Below, piece after piece: positions 24,558-33,155 of a DNA stretch of 64,000 nucleotides. This DNA comes from Streptomyces prunicolor NBRC 13075 (lineage in GTDB: Bacteria; Actinomycetota; Actinomycetes; Streptomycetales; Streptomycetaceae): the NCBI RefSeq assembly GCF_000367365.1, contig NZ_BARF01000004.1:59930-123929 (forward strand), written 5' to 3'. Each line of letters begins with the position of its first letter. Positions within the stretch are counted from its first letter, which is position 1. The notes under the pieces are model-generated. The model was not told where the DNA came from. It did not search any database and worked only from the letters and a program-made list of their open reading frames with translations. The translations under genes were made by a program, and so were the position numbers.

Positions 24558-25934
24558 ATGCGGAAGAGCACCCGGACAGAAGTCCGCCAGACAGCAGAAG
24601 CCATGGCGACCGAGACCGTCATGCGCTGTGCCGACGCGCTCGCCAGATCGCCCTATGCCGAGCGGACCATGGAGACCACGTCGCGGCGCGTCGCCGCCGA
24701 GGTCGCCCGGACGATCGCCGACGAACGGGTCGCGCACGCCGACGAGATAGTCCGGGCCGCCGCTGCGGCGGCGAAGGACACGGCCACCGAAACCGCGCGG
24801 CAGGTCGCGGAGGAGACGTCCGCGAGCCTCGCGGCCGAGGCGGCGGCCAGGACGCTGAAGGAGTCCCGCGAGGCCGTGGCGGAGGCGCTCGGGGAGTCTC
24901 GCGAGGCGGTGCGGGAGACGCTCGGAACGGAGCGGCGAAAGGTGGAGGAGGAGCTGGCCCGGACTCGGGCCGAACTGGACGATACGCAGGGGCAGTTGAC
25001 TGAGGCGCTGGGCAGGACCCGGCGGGAGTTGGCGGAGGCGCGGGAGGAAGTGGTGCTGTCCGCCGGGCGGTTCGCCCGGGACGAGGCCGTCCGTGTGGTC
25101 GCCGAGGCCGTCGCGGAGCAGGTGCCGCCCGTCGTGGAGGTCAGGGTGGCCGAGGCCGATCCGGTCCGGGTCGGCGGCCACAGTCACGTCGTACTGCCGG
25201 ACGTGCTCCTCGCGCTCGGCGCCGGCTGCCATGTGCTGCTGGTGGGGCCGGCCGGTACCGGGAAGTCGATGATGGCCCGGCAGACGGCGGAGGCGTTCGG
25301 GCAGGAGTTCCACGCCCTCTCGCTGGGGCCGACGACGCCGATGAGCAAGATCTTCGGCTACTACGACGCGCACGGTCAGTACCACGGAACACCCTTCCGC
25401 AGCGCCTTCGAACACGGCGGCCTGATGCTTCTCGACGAACTGGACAGCGGCCATCCCGGACTGCTGGCGGAGCTCAACCAGGCCCTGTCCATCCGGTCCT
25501 GCGCCTTCGCCGACGGCATGGTCGCCGCGCACCCGGAGTTCCGCCTCATCGCCACCGCGAACACGTACGGCACCGGCGGCGACCGGCAGTACGTGGGCCG
25601 CCAGGCGCTGGACGCGGCGACGCTGGACCGCTTCGTCGTCATCGACGTACCGGTGGACGAGGACCTGGAGGAGCGCATCGCGCTCGCGCACGCGCCCTCG
25701 CGGCCGGAGGACACCCTGCGGGTGATCGAGGAGGTACGGCGGCTGCGCGCCACGGCCGCCGAGAAGCGGCTGCCGGTGATGTTCTCGCCCCGGGCCGGCA
25801 TCGACGCGGCGAAGCTGCTCCAGGCGGGGGCGAGCGTGGAACAGGCCATCCGGTGGCGGGTGGTGCGCGGTATGTCGGCGGCCCACCGTTCCGCCCTCGG
25901 GCTGGCGGCGGACGGCGGGGAGGGCGCGGAATGA
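24558..25934 (+). CDS. MoxR-type AAA ATPase with long N-terminal coiled coil
   Basis: The 458-residue protein has about 190 N-terminal residues rich in Ala, Glu and Arg (EALGESREAVRETLGTERRK style) that form a long coiled coil. It ends in an AAA_5/MoxR ATPase: Walker A GPAGTGKSMMARQ near residue 230, Walker B LMLLDELDSG near 290, and a sensor-1-type ATANTYGTGGDRQY. MoxR ATPases remodel partner proteins that usually carry a VWA domain. The stop overlaps the next gene (ATGA), which is the likely partner. The coiled coil is unusual and may drive oligomerisation or targeting. Confidence 0.82.
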   Translation: MRKSTRTEVRQTAEAMATETVMRCADALARSPYAERTMETTSRRVAAEVARTIADERVAHADEIVRAAAAAAKDTATETARQVAEETSASLAAEAAARTLKESREAVAEALGESREAVRETLGTERRKVEEELARTRAELDDTQGQLTEALGRTRRELAEAREEVVLSAGRFARDEAVRVVAEAVAEQVPPVVEVRVAEADPVRVGGHSHVVLPDVLLALGAGCHVLLVGPAGTGKSMMARQTAEAFGQEFHALSLGPTTPMSKIFGYYDAHGQYHGTPFRSAFEHGGLMLLDELDSGHPGLLAELNQALSIRSCAFADGMVAAHPEFRLIATANTYGTGGDRQYVGRQALDAATLDRFVVIDVPVDEDLEERIALAHAPSRPEDTLRVIEEVRRLRATAAEKRLPVMFSPRAGIDAAKLLQAGASVEQAIRWRVVRGMSAAHRSALGLAADGGEGAE

Positions 25935-26818
25935 GCGAGACGGACCCGCGGCCCGGGGACACCGTCCAGGCGCTGCCCCCGATGTGGTCCTGGCAGGAGT
26001 TCGTCGACCGGGCCCGCGCGCCCGACAGCATCGACGACGGAGGGGGGCGCCGCGAGCGAGGCGACGGCCAGGGAGGTGACGCATGGGCCGGCGGGTCGTG
26101 GGAGGAGGCGCTGCGGCTGGCCGAGGACGGCTGGACCGCCGTGCTCCCCGCGGTGGAGGCCGAGGTGGCCGTGCTGCGCGAACGGGCCGGGAGCGAGGTG
26201 CTGACCACCGCCCTGGTACCGGCCTGGGACGTGACCGGCAGCGAGGTGGACGTCGGTGCCTATCTGAGCGGCGCGCCGGAGTGCATGGTGGACGCGGTGC
26301 CGCAGCGGATCTCGACGCGCGGCCGGGTGGTGGCGTTCCTGGTGCCGACCGCGTACGCCAACACCACGGCGCACTCGGCCGTACGCCATCGGGGGGTGGC
26401 GCTGGCCGCGTTGTGCTCGGCCATCATCGCCTCGGGGCACAGCGTCGAGATCTGGTCGGGCTACTGCGGTTACCTGAGCGCGACGGACCGGTTCGCGTCG
26501 GTCGCGCGGGTGGTCTCGGCGGCGGAGCCGCTGGACATCGGGCGGCTGATGTTCGTGATGGCGCATCCGGCGATGCTGCGCCGTCTGTGGTTCGCGGTGT
26601 GGGACAGCGCCCCGGAGCCTGCGGCCCGCCGCGTGCACGGGAACAGCTACGGGTACCCGTCGTTCGACTGTTTCCCGGAGGACCTTCCGGAGGGCGTCGA
26701 GGATGCCTACGTCCTCCCGTACCTGTCGGCGGAGGACCGCCAGTGGGAGACGGCGGACACGGCGCTGGCGTGGTGCCGGACGATGTTCACCAGCCTGGGC
26801 CTGTTGCGCGAGTCGTGA
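25931..26818 (+). CDS. Conserved protein of unknown function, partner of the AAA ATPase
   Basis: The 295-residue protein is soluble, with a variable Gly/Arg linker near residue 45 and a central region that reads like an alpha/beta domain (RGRVVAFLVPTAYANTTAHS, HRGVALAALCSAIIASGHSVEI, RLMFVMAHPAMLRRLWFAVWD). By position and topology it could be a VWA-like partner of a MoxR ATPase, but I see no DxSxS metal site. It may belong to the family annotated DUF7192; I could not verify. It is coupled to the ATPase gene by a 4-base overlap. Confidence 0.62.
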   Translation: MSETDPRPGDTVQALPPMWSWQEFVDRARAPDSIDDGGGRRERGDGQGGDAWAGGSWEEALRLAEDGWTAVLPAVEAEVAVLRERAGSEVLTTALVPAWDVTGSEVDVGAYLSGAPECMVDAVPQRISTRGRVVAFLVPTAYANTTAHSAVRHRGVALAALCSAIIASGHSVEIWSGYCGYLSATDRFASVARVVSAAEPLDIGRLMFVMAHPAMLRRLWFAVWDSAPEPAARRVHGNSYGYPSFDCFPEDLPEGVEDAYVLPYLSAEDRQWETADTALAWCRTMFTSLGLLRES

Positions 26819-27068
26819 GGACGGGGGCGGCTCGGCCACGATCGGAATCCGACGGCGCCTGACGGCCTGCTCCCCATCCGGGCGGTTGCACGTGAGAGTG
26901 CATAAACCCGCGATCAATATTCAGGGATCGAGGCCATTCGGGCCAGTAAGTATTTCTATGCATTTTGCGAATTACTCGCATGCCGGCGGCAGGTAACAGG
27001 AGATTCCCCGCGACCGAGAACCACAGGTCACCAACACCGGGCCCTCGTCGATCACCGGTGATCTCGGT

Positions 27069-28169
27069 GTGTCGCCGGGAACGGCCATCACCGGATTTCC
27101 GCCCGGCACGGTGATGGGGGCCCAGCACTCCGCGGACGCGGTGGCGCTCCAGGCCAAGAACGACCTGGTCACGGGGTACAACAACGCCGCCGGTCAGGCG
27201 CCGGACGTCACCTACCCCACCGCTCCCGACCCCGTGGAGCTCGGTGGCAGGACGCTGGACCCGGGCGTCTACAAGGCACCCATCTCGGCGGGTATCACCG
27301 GCACGCTCACGCTCGACGCACACGGCGACCCCAATGCCGTATGGGTCTTCCAGATCGGTTCGACCCTGACGACGGCGTCCGGCAGCAACGTGTCGCTCGT
27401 CAACGGTGCCTCGCCGTGCAACGTGTACTGGCAGATCGGCAGTTCGGCCACCCTCGGCACCAACTCCGCGTTCGTGGGCACGATCATGGCCCAGGAGTCG
27501 ATCACCGTCACGACGGGAACGACCATCGCCGGCCGGGCACTGGCCCGTACCGGCGCCGTGACGCTGGACAACAACACCATCAACCGCGGTACGTGTGCCG
27601 CCGGCGGAACCACCGGTGGTCTGATCACGGGTGGTGTCGTGGCCGGTGCGACGTCGGGCGGCGCCACGGCGGGCACGGCGGGCACGACGGGAAGCACCAC
27701 GGTCGGCGTCATCGGCGGTGTGCCGACGGGCGGCGGAACGGGCGGCCTGCTCGGCGGTGTCCTGACCTCGGGCGGAACCACCGGCGGCGTGCTGGGCGGT
27801 GTCATCGCGGGCGCGACCACCAGCGGTACGACGGGTGGCACGAGCGGCACCACGGGCGGTACGAACGGTGGTGCGACGGCCGGCTCGACGGGCGGCTCGA
27901 CCGGTGGGAACGGCCATCACGATCACAATCACGATCACGGCCACAAGCCCGGCGGCCACGACCACGGCGGGAAGCCCGAAGAGCACGGCGGCTACGGCCA
28001 GGATCACGGCAAGCCCGCCAAGCCCGAGGGCTACGGCAACGATCACGAAGGTCACCACAAGAAGTCTGCCCAGCTCCAGCTCCCCTTGAGCGAGCAGGAC
28101 GAGCGGCGCGCGACGGATCGCTGTCGATTCCGTCGCGCGCCGTTGGCGAAATCTCAGGAGAGACAGTGA
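27069..28169 (+). CDS. Ice-binding-like (DUF3494) protein, N-terminus missing
   Basis: The family fold is clear: VSPGTAITGFPPGTVMG, LDPGVYKAPISAGITGTLTLDA, WVFQIGSTLTTASGS and AFVGTIMAQESITVTTGTTI, the beta-solenoid of ice-binding/adhesin proteins. Homology already starts at 27027 (VTNTGPSSITGDLG), but an in-frame TAA at 26994 and the lack of any start codon before GTG 27069 mean that the signal peptide and first strands are gone. A Gly/Thr repeat region and a His/Asp/Lys-rich tail (HHDHNHDHGHKPGG) follow. The stop overlaps the next gene by 4 bases. Whether it is still exported is doubtful. Confidence 0.72.
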   Translation: MSPGTAITGFPPGTVMGAQHSADAVALQAKNDLVTGYNNAAGQAPDVTYPTAPDPVELGGRTLDPGVYKAPISAGITGTLTLDAHGDPNAVWVFQIGSTLTTASGSNVSLVNGASPCNVYWQIGSSATLGTNSAFVGTIMAQESITVTTGTTIAGRALARTGAVTLDNNTINRGTCAAGGTTGGLITGGVVAGATSGGATAGTAGTTGSTTVGVIGGVPTGGGTGGLLGGVLTSGGTTGGVLGGVIAGATTSGTTGGTSGTTGGTNGGATAGSTGGSTGGNGHHDHNHDHGHKPGGHDHGGKPEEHGGYGQDHGKPAKPEGYGNDHEGHHKKSAQLQLPLSEQDERRATDRCRFRRAPLAKSQERQ

Positions 28170-28732
28170 GAGAAGCCAGGACGGAAAGCCCGGGTGGGGC
28201 TGCCACCCTTCCCCGCCAAGGGAGTTCGAAGCCTCCGCCGCTCCTGCTGAGGGCGGGGACGAACGCCGCCGTGGCCCTGTGTCTGGCGACGGCCCTGGTC
28301 CACGTTCTCCTCGTGTTTCTGCACGTGGCGCCCCCGAACCCCCTCTCCCGGCAGTACAGCCGCCAGGTCAACGCGTGGGTCTTCCCCCTGTTCGAGCAGA
28401 ACTGGCGGCTCTTCGCGCCGGATCCGGAGTCGGTCAACCGGCAGATCTCGGCACGGACCCTGCACACCGCCCCGGACGGCACGGTGCACGTGATCGGCTG
28501 GTTCGACCTGAGCGGCGTCGACAACTCGGCGGTGAGGCACGACGTCTTCCCGAGCCACACCGCGCAGAACACGCTGCGCCGGGCCTGGAGTTCGTACCTC
28601 GAAACACATGGTGGCGACGACCGGCCCCGCTCGGAACGGGCGCTGATGATGCAGAAATACCTGACCGACATCGCGGCGGACCGCATCACCGGCCACCGCG
28701 GCGGCACGTTCGAGTCCGCCAGCTGCGGGTGA
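28166..28732 (+). CDS. DUF5819 family protein
   Basis: The 188-residue protein has one N-terminal membrane segment (AVALCLATALVHVLLVFLHV, about 33-53) and an outside domain beginning SRQYSRQVNAWVFPLFEQNW with RLFAPDPES, the family signature. The QNW..FAPDP motif recalls the SdpA protein of Bacillus toxin maturation, though homology is not shown here. GTG 28166 with AGGAGAG upstream overlaps the end of the ice-binding-like gene. The HTTM gene follows, its usual companion. Confidence 0.8.
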   Translation: MREARTESPGGAATLPRQGSSKPPPLLLRAGTNAAVALCLATALVHVLLVFLHVAPPNPLSRQYSRQVNAWVFPLFEQNWRLFAPDPESVNRQISARTLHTAPDGTVHVIGWFDLSGVDNSAVRHDVFPSHTAQNTLRRAWSSYLETHGGDDRPRSERALMMQKYLTDIAADRITGHRGGTFESASCG

Positions 28733-28737
28733 TCACC

Positions 28738-28851
28738 GTGCCCATCGTCGCGCCGGCCGAGGGGCCCGGCCCCGGCTCGTCCGCTGCCGCGCCGAAGTCT
28801 GTCGAGACGCGGTATCTGCCCTGGTGGAAGGTGACCTCCGATGGAAACTGA
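28738..28851 (+). CDS. Candidate small peptide between DUF5819 and HTTM genes
   Basis: A 37-codon frame from GTG 28738 fills the gap between the two genes. It has a Pro/Gly/Ala-rich first half and the end VETRYLPWWKVTSDGN, and its stop overlaps the HTTM start by 11 bases. The tight fit suggests translation, at least as a coupling leader. No signal peptide is present. It may be spurious. Confidence 0.3.
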   Translation: MPIVAPAEGPGPGSSAAAPKSVETRYLPWWKVTSDGN

Positions 28852-29983
28852 GCAGGCACTCGTTCCGCACCGAGGTGTCCCCCGTACTCCCGACGGGGCG
28901 GACGCGGGCCCGCCGCGCCCCGGACCGGAGCGGGTCGGTGCGTTCCTCGCCGTCCTGACCGAGCGGCCGGTCTCCCTCTACGCCGCGGCCGTTCTGCGCA
29001 TCGGCTACGGATTCCTCTACCTCGTCTTCCTGCTGCGCGAGTTCCCGCACCGCGACGAGATCTGGGGGCCCGGGTCACCGTGGACGCCCGAGCTGGCCAG
29101 GCAGCTGTTCGACCAGACCGGGTGGGCCGGCATCCTCACCCTGTCCGACAGCCGGCCCTACTTCGAGACGTGCTACGCGCTGGCCCTCGTCACGTCCGCA
29201 CTGTTCATGCTGGGCTGGCGGACGAGAGCGGTGTCCGTGCTGTTCGCGGTCGTGGTGGCGTCGTTCCACACCAGGGCGATCTTCATGACCGACGGAGGAG
29301 ACAACCTCATCCTCCTGATGGCCCTCTACCTCACTCTCACCGCATGCGGCCGACGCTGGTCCCTGGACGCGCGCAGAACCCGTCGCCGAGCCTCCGCGGG
29401 GAAGGGGGAGAGCGGCTCGACGGACTCAGGAGCGGACGACCTCCGGCATCAACTGGCCACATCCCGCCGGACCTTGACGGCAGTACTCCACAACTGCGGC
29501 ATGTTCGTCATCGCGGCCCAGGTCTGCTTCCTCTACGGATCCGCGGGCCTCTACAAGGTGCAGGGCGGCTCCTGGGGCAACGGCACCGCCCTCCACTACG
29601 TCCTGAACCTCGACCTGTTCCGGCCCTGGCCCGAGCTCTCCCTCCTGGCGGACGAGCACGACGTGCTGATCGCCGTCGCCTGCTACCTGACCGTGCTGGT
29701 GCAGGTCGCCTTCCCGTTCGTCCTGTTCGGACGGCTCAAGTACCCGGTCCTGACCGTGCTGTTGGGCATGCACCTGGGCATCGCCGTCCTCATGGGACTG
29801 CCGCTCTTCTCCGGCGCGATGATCATCGCGGACGCCGCGTTCCTGCCGGACCGCTTCTACCGGTCGCTGGGACGACTCCGGCAGCGCACCGGCGCCGAGG
29901 AGACCGGGGCTCCGTCTCACGGCGAAAGGGCGCTCGTGCCCCCACAGTCCGCACCGGCCGGCCGGGGCTCCTCGGCGGGGTGA
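28841..29983 (+). CDS. HTTM-domain membrane protein (vitamin K carboxylase/SdpB-like)
   Basis: The 380-residue protein has about six to eight membrane segments and the HTTM hallmarks ERPVSLYAAAVLRIGYGFLYL, LGWRTRAVSVLFAVVVASFHT, and later KVQGGSWGNGTALHYVLNL. Related proteins include the vitamin-K-dependent gamma-carboxylase membrane domain and SdpB, which matures the SDP toxin. It lies in one coupled unit with the DUF5819 gene. A Ser/Gly-rich cytoplasmic loop is at about residues 185-210. Substrate unknown. Confidence 0.85.
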   Translation: METEQALVPHRGVPRTPDGADAGPPRPGPERVGAFLAVLTERPVSLYAAAVLRIGYGFLYLVFLLREFPHRDEIWGPGSPWTPELARQLFDQTGWAGILTLSDSRPYFETCYALALVTSALFMLGWRTRAVSVLFAVVVASFHTRAIFMTDGGDNLILLMALYLTLTACGRRWSLDARRTRRRASAGKGESGSTDSGADDLRHQLATSRRTLTAVLHNCGMFVIAAQVCFLYGSAGLYKVQGGSWGNGTALHYVLNLDLFRPWPELSLLADEHDVLIAVACYLTVLVQVAFPFVLFGRLKYPVLTVLLGMHLGIAVLMGLPLFSGAMIIADAAFLPDRFYRSLGRLRQRTGAEETGAPSHGERALVPPQSAPAGRGSSAG

Positions 29984-30192
29984 TACGGCAATTCCAGGAC
30001 CGCTTCCGGAGTGGCCGCCCATCCCCTCAGCCACCTTGCGCCTCGACGAGACGGTACGTACCTGAACGGCCTGCCCAAGCCCCTCCGACTCGGCGAGATG
30101 TGCGCGGATTCCCTCTCGGCCCGTACGCGGATCGCCACGAACTGGCAGAGCTACGAACGTACGCGGAGATTGCCCCGGCCGGGGTGGGCCGG

Positions 30193-32358
30193 TCAGGTGG
30201 GTCCGGCGGGGCTTCGGGAGAAGGCCGTGTCGCCGGCCGTCGCCACGATCGCGTCCTTGACGAGCAGCACGCGTGGCGGATAGCTCTGCACTTTGTCCCC
30301 GGGGTCGTCCAGCGCCGAGGTGCGCCAGACCTCCGCTCCGGTGCGGCTGTCCAGCGCCAGCAGACGGCCGAAGCGGTTGGCGAAATAGACCCGCTTGTAC
30401 GTCGCCGACACCGCGGGCGCGGACAGACTCTCCACGTCCGTCGCCTTCTGCCAGAGCTGTCTGCCGTTGTCCGCCGACACCGCGGTGACCGTCCCGTCGG
30501 ACCGGACGAAGTAGACGACGCCGTCCACGAGGGTGGCCGCGCCGGTCAGCGCATGCGCCAGCGGTATCCGTGTGACCTGCCGTGTTGCGGGGGACACCCG
30601 CAGCAGCGCGTTGTACGGCCGCTCGTACCCGGCTTCGTACACGTCCTTCGCGGTCTGGGGGGCGAGGAACAGGGGCTGCCCGCCGACGGCGCCGAGCGCT
30701 TCCGCCTTCCGGGGCAGCGTGGCCGTTTCGGCCAGGCTGTCGGGACCGAGTCTCATCAGCTCGACCGGGGCCTGGCCGGGCTCGTCGCCCTTCGAGCACA
30801 GGGCGTAGGGGGCGCCTCCCAGTGCCGCCGGAGTGCAGTACTCGTCCAGCGAGGGCGCCTGCCACAGTTCCTTGCCGGACGGCCCGTAGGCCACGAACGA
30901 CGCGTAGTCGGGAGACATGGTCAGCAGCCCGCCGTCGTACAGGACCGCGTCCTCGGACTTGTTGATGTCGCGCTGCCACCGCCGCTGCCCGGTCGTGGCG
31001 TCGACGGCCACCACGCGCCGGGTGCTGTCGTCCGGATCCTCGTACACATAGACCAGCCCGTCGCGGACGCCGATCGGCTGCGCCCCCTGAGGGCGGGTGC
31101 CGGTCCGCCACCGAGTGCGGCCGGAGGCCGCGTCGATCCTGGCGGCCGTGAAACCCGTACCGCCGCAGAACAGGGCGCTTCCCTCCGCCACGCATCCAGG
31201 GCCGTTGTAGTCGAGGGGGATGCCTTTCACGTCGTACCGCAACGGCGTCTGCCACGGCCGCCAGCCGGCGGGCAGTGCCGCGGCCTGGGTGGTGGCCCGG
31301 GTGGTGGCCGTGGCGGTGGTGGTGGCGGTGTCCGAACGGGACACGAAGACACCCACTCCGATACACAGCCCCGTGACGGCCAGCAGCGCACCGAGGCCGG
31401 TGAGCAGCGTCCGGGCCCGGCGTCGCCCGCCGGTGCCGATGCCGGTCGTGGCGCCCGCAGGGGTGGGGGCCGCGCTCGGAGAAGCGGGACCGCGCGGGGG
31501 TTTCGCGGACTGTGCGGACTGTCCGGTCCGCGGGGATCCGGTGGCGTCGGATTCCGGCAGCGCCTGGAGCATGCGGTGGATGTCCGTCAGTTCCGGCCGT
31601 GCGGCCGGGTCCTTGTCCAGGCAGCGCTCGACGATGCCGAGGAGCGCTTCGGGTACGCCGCCGAGGTCCGGGGTCCCGAACACCACCTGATAGCCGGTTA
31701 TGTACGGGCTGTCGGCGTCGAACGGTCCCGTGCCGACGGCCGCGAACACCAGCAGCGACCCCAGCGAGAACACGTCCGAGGCCGGGGTGACGTCCCGGGG
31801 AGAGGCCACCTGCTCCGGTGACATGAAGGGCGGGGTGCCGATCATCCGCCCGGTCGTGGTGAGGCTCTGGTGGTCGGAAGCCCGCGAGATGCCGAAGTCG
31901 ATGACGCGCGGCCCGTCCTCGGTCATCAGGACGTTGCCCGGTTTGAGGTCCCGGTGCACCAGGCCCGCCCGCCGGATGTCACGCAGCGCCTCGGTGAGCC
32001 CCAGCCCCAGCGCGCGCAGTTCCCGCAGGCTCAACGGGCCGTCCTTCTGCACGACTTCGGCAAGGTTGAGCCCCGGCACGTAGAGCGTCGCCATCCACGG
32101 CTGCTCGGCGTCCGGGTCGGCGTCCACGACAGGCGCGGTGAAGGCGCCGCTCACTCTGCGCGCCGCCTCGATCTCCTGCCGGAAGCGCGTCCGGAACTCC
32201 TCCTCCTGGGCGTACGGCCCGCGCACGACCTTGACCGCGACCCGCCGCCCCGAGGGGGAGACTCCCAGGTAGACGACCCCCATGCCGCCCGCCCCGAGCC
32301 GACCGAGAAGGGCATAGCCGCCTATGGTCTCCGGGTCCCCGGTGCTCAGGGGCGTCAT
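30193..32358 (-). CDS. Serine/threonine protein kinase with PQQ-type propeller
   Basis: The 721-residue protein has an intact PASTA-less Hanks kinase: Gly loop LGAGGMGVVYLG, ATP-binding Lys in VAVKVV, catalytic HRDLKPGNV, DFGISR and a TPPFMSPEQ activation end. A Pro/Ala linker and one membrane segment (about 320-345, LLTGLGALLAVTGLCIGVGVF) follow, then an outside PQQ/PQ-like beta-propeller of about 370 residues (ALDSRTGAEVW, AVDATTGQRRWQ blades). The propeller likely senses a ligand and controls the kinase. A kinase-dead paralogue lies at 44878-47097. It appears monocistronic. Confidence 0.92.
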   Translation of the reverse strand: MTPLSTGDPETIGGYALLGRLGAGGMGVVYLGVSPSGRRVAVKVVRGPYAQEEEFRTRFRQEIEAARRVSGAFTAPVVDADPDAEQPWMATLYVPGLNLAEVVQKDGPLSLRELRALGLGLTEALRDIRRAGLVHRDLKPGNVLMTEDGPRVIDFGISRASDHQSLTTTGRMIGTPPFMSPEQVASPRDVTPASDVFSLGSLLVFAAVGTGPFDADSPYITGYQVVFGTPDLGGVPEALLGIVERCLDKDPAARPELTDIHRMLQALPESDATGSPRTGQSAQSAKPPRGPASPSAAPTPAGATTGIGTGGRRRARTLLTGLGALLAVTGLCIGVGVFVSRSDTATTTATATTRATTQAAALPAGWRPWQTPLRYDVKGIPLDYNGPGCVAEGSALFCGGTGFTAARIDAASGRTRWRTGTRPQGAQPIGVRDGLVYVYEDPDDSTRRVVAVDATTGQRRWQRDINKSEDAVLYDGGLLTMSPDYASFVAYGPSGKELWQAPSLDEYCTPAALGGAPYALCSKGDEPGQAPVELMRLGPDSLAETATLPRKAEALGAVGGQPLFLAPQTAKDVYEAGYERPYNALLRVSPATRQVTRIPLAHALTGAATLVDGVVYFVRSDGTVTAVSADNGRQLWQKATDVESLSAPAVSATYKRVYFANRFGRLLALDSRTGAEVWRTSALDDPGDKVQSYPPRVLLVKDAIVATAGDTAFSRSPAGPT

Positions 32359-32657
32359 CGCCGATCATCCTTCCCAGGGCCTGCCTGCCTCACGGGGATC
32401 AGAGTATGGCCTGGAGACTGATCGAACGTCAGGCCGGTGCGGGGAGGCTCTGTCCGGCCGGCTGGTGCGCACCCCGCCCACTGGTCCGGACAGGCTCACC
32501 GTAAGTACGAGCACAAGTCCGGCTTTTGGGCGGGAGGGCCTGCGGCTCGCGGGACCGGTCCCCGGATGCTCGTCCTAGCATCCGGCATCAGGTGCGGGCA
32601 GCACCACGGCCAGCCTCCATCGGATGCGGTGGGTGCTGGAGACACCGGTGAAGGGGG
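32359..32657. other. Intergenic region with inverted repeat
   Basis: This 299-base stretch lies between the divergent kinase gene and the next gene. It holds an inverted repeat CCGGATGC..GCATCCGG (32562-32585, 8-base arms, 8-base loop), plus a related GGATGC about 35 bases further on. This could be an operator or a structured leader. No gene is seen. Confidence 0.4.
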
Positions 32658-33110
32658 ATGACCGTGGGGCAGGCACGCGAGGGTGCACGGTTGGCGGCTT
32701 GGGCCGTCGCCGGGGTGATCGGCCTGGCGCTGGTGTACGTGATCGGGGTGTTCGCCTTCGGCGCCGCGGGGTGGATCACGGCCCCGTTCCGCGGTGCGGA
32801 GGACGAGCGCGACAACACCGTCGGCTCGGGCGAGTTCCGGCAGACCACGTACGAGGAGTTCTTCGATCTGTGCGAGGCCGTGCAGAACGCCGAAGGGACG
32901 ATCCAGGCGCTCCAGGAGGAGCGGAAGGGCGCTTCGGAGACGCGTACGACGCAGATCGACCAGTCGATCACCGCACTGAAGGCCGGCCGGATCGAGTCGG
33001 TCGACGACTACAACGCGAAGGCCGCCCAGGAACACCGCGCGCCCTTCCGCGACAAGGATCTGCCGTACCGGCTGGACGCCACGGCCAAGCGCACGAAGTG
33101 CGCCAACTGA
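32658..33110 (+). CDS. Membrane-anchored hypothetical protein
   Basis: The 150-residue protein has an N-terminal membrane segment (AWAVAGVIGLALVYVIGVFAF, about 14-35) and an outside helical region with a coiled-coil-like stretch EAVQNAEGTIQALQEERKGA. It ends in a lysine/cysteine tail. The start could be ATG 32658 or GTG 32664; AAGGGGG fits the latter better. The next gene, a lipoprotein, follows after 45 bases, so the pair likely works together at the membrane. Family unknown; similar pairs occur in Streptomyces elements. Confidence 0.62.
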   Translation: MTVGQAREGARLAAWAVAGVIGLALVYVIGVFAFGAAGWITAPFRGAEDERDNTVGSGEFRQTTYEEFFDLCEAVQNAEGTIQALQEERKGASETRTTQIDQSITALKAGRIESVDDYNAKAAQEHRAPFRDKDLPYRLDATAKRTKCAN

Positions 33111-33155
33111 TCCCCATCTCATCCCCATCTCATCCCGGGAAGAGGGCAGCACCGC

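Noticed and set aside
28738..28851. Calling the 37-codon ORF a proven toxin precursor
   Set aside because: It lacks a signal peptide and conservation is not known, so it is kept only as a low-confidence candidate.
29426..31366. A 646-codon minus-strand frame
   Set aside because: It is out of frame with the kinase gene, whose kinase and propeller motifs are clear; the long frame is an artefact.
29080..31821. A 913-codon open frame on the plus strand
   Set aside because: It is the shadow of the HTTM and Ser/Thr kinase genes. Its sequence is Arg/Pro/Gly-rich with no domain, as expected for an off-frame of GC-rich DNA.
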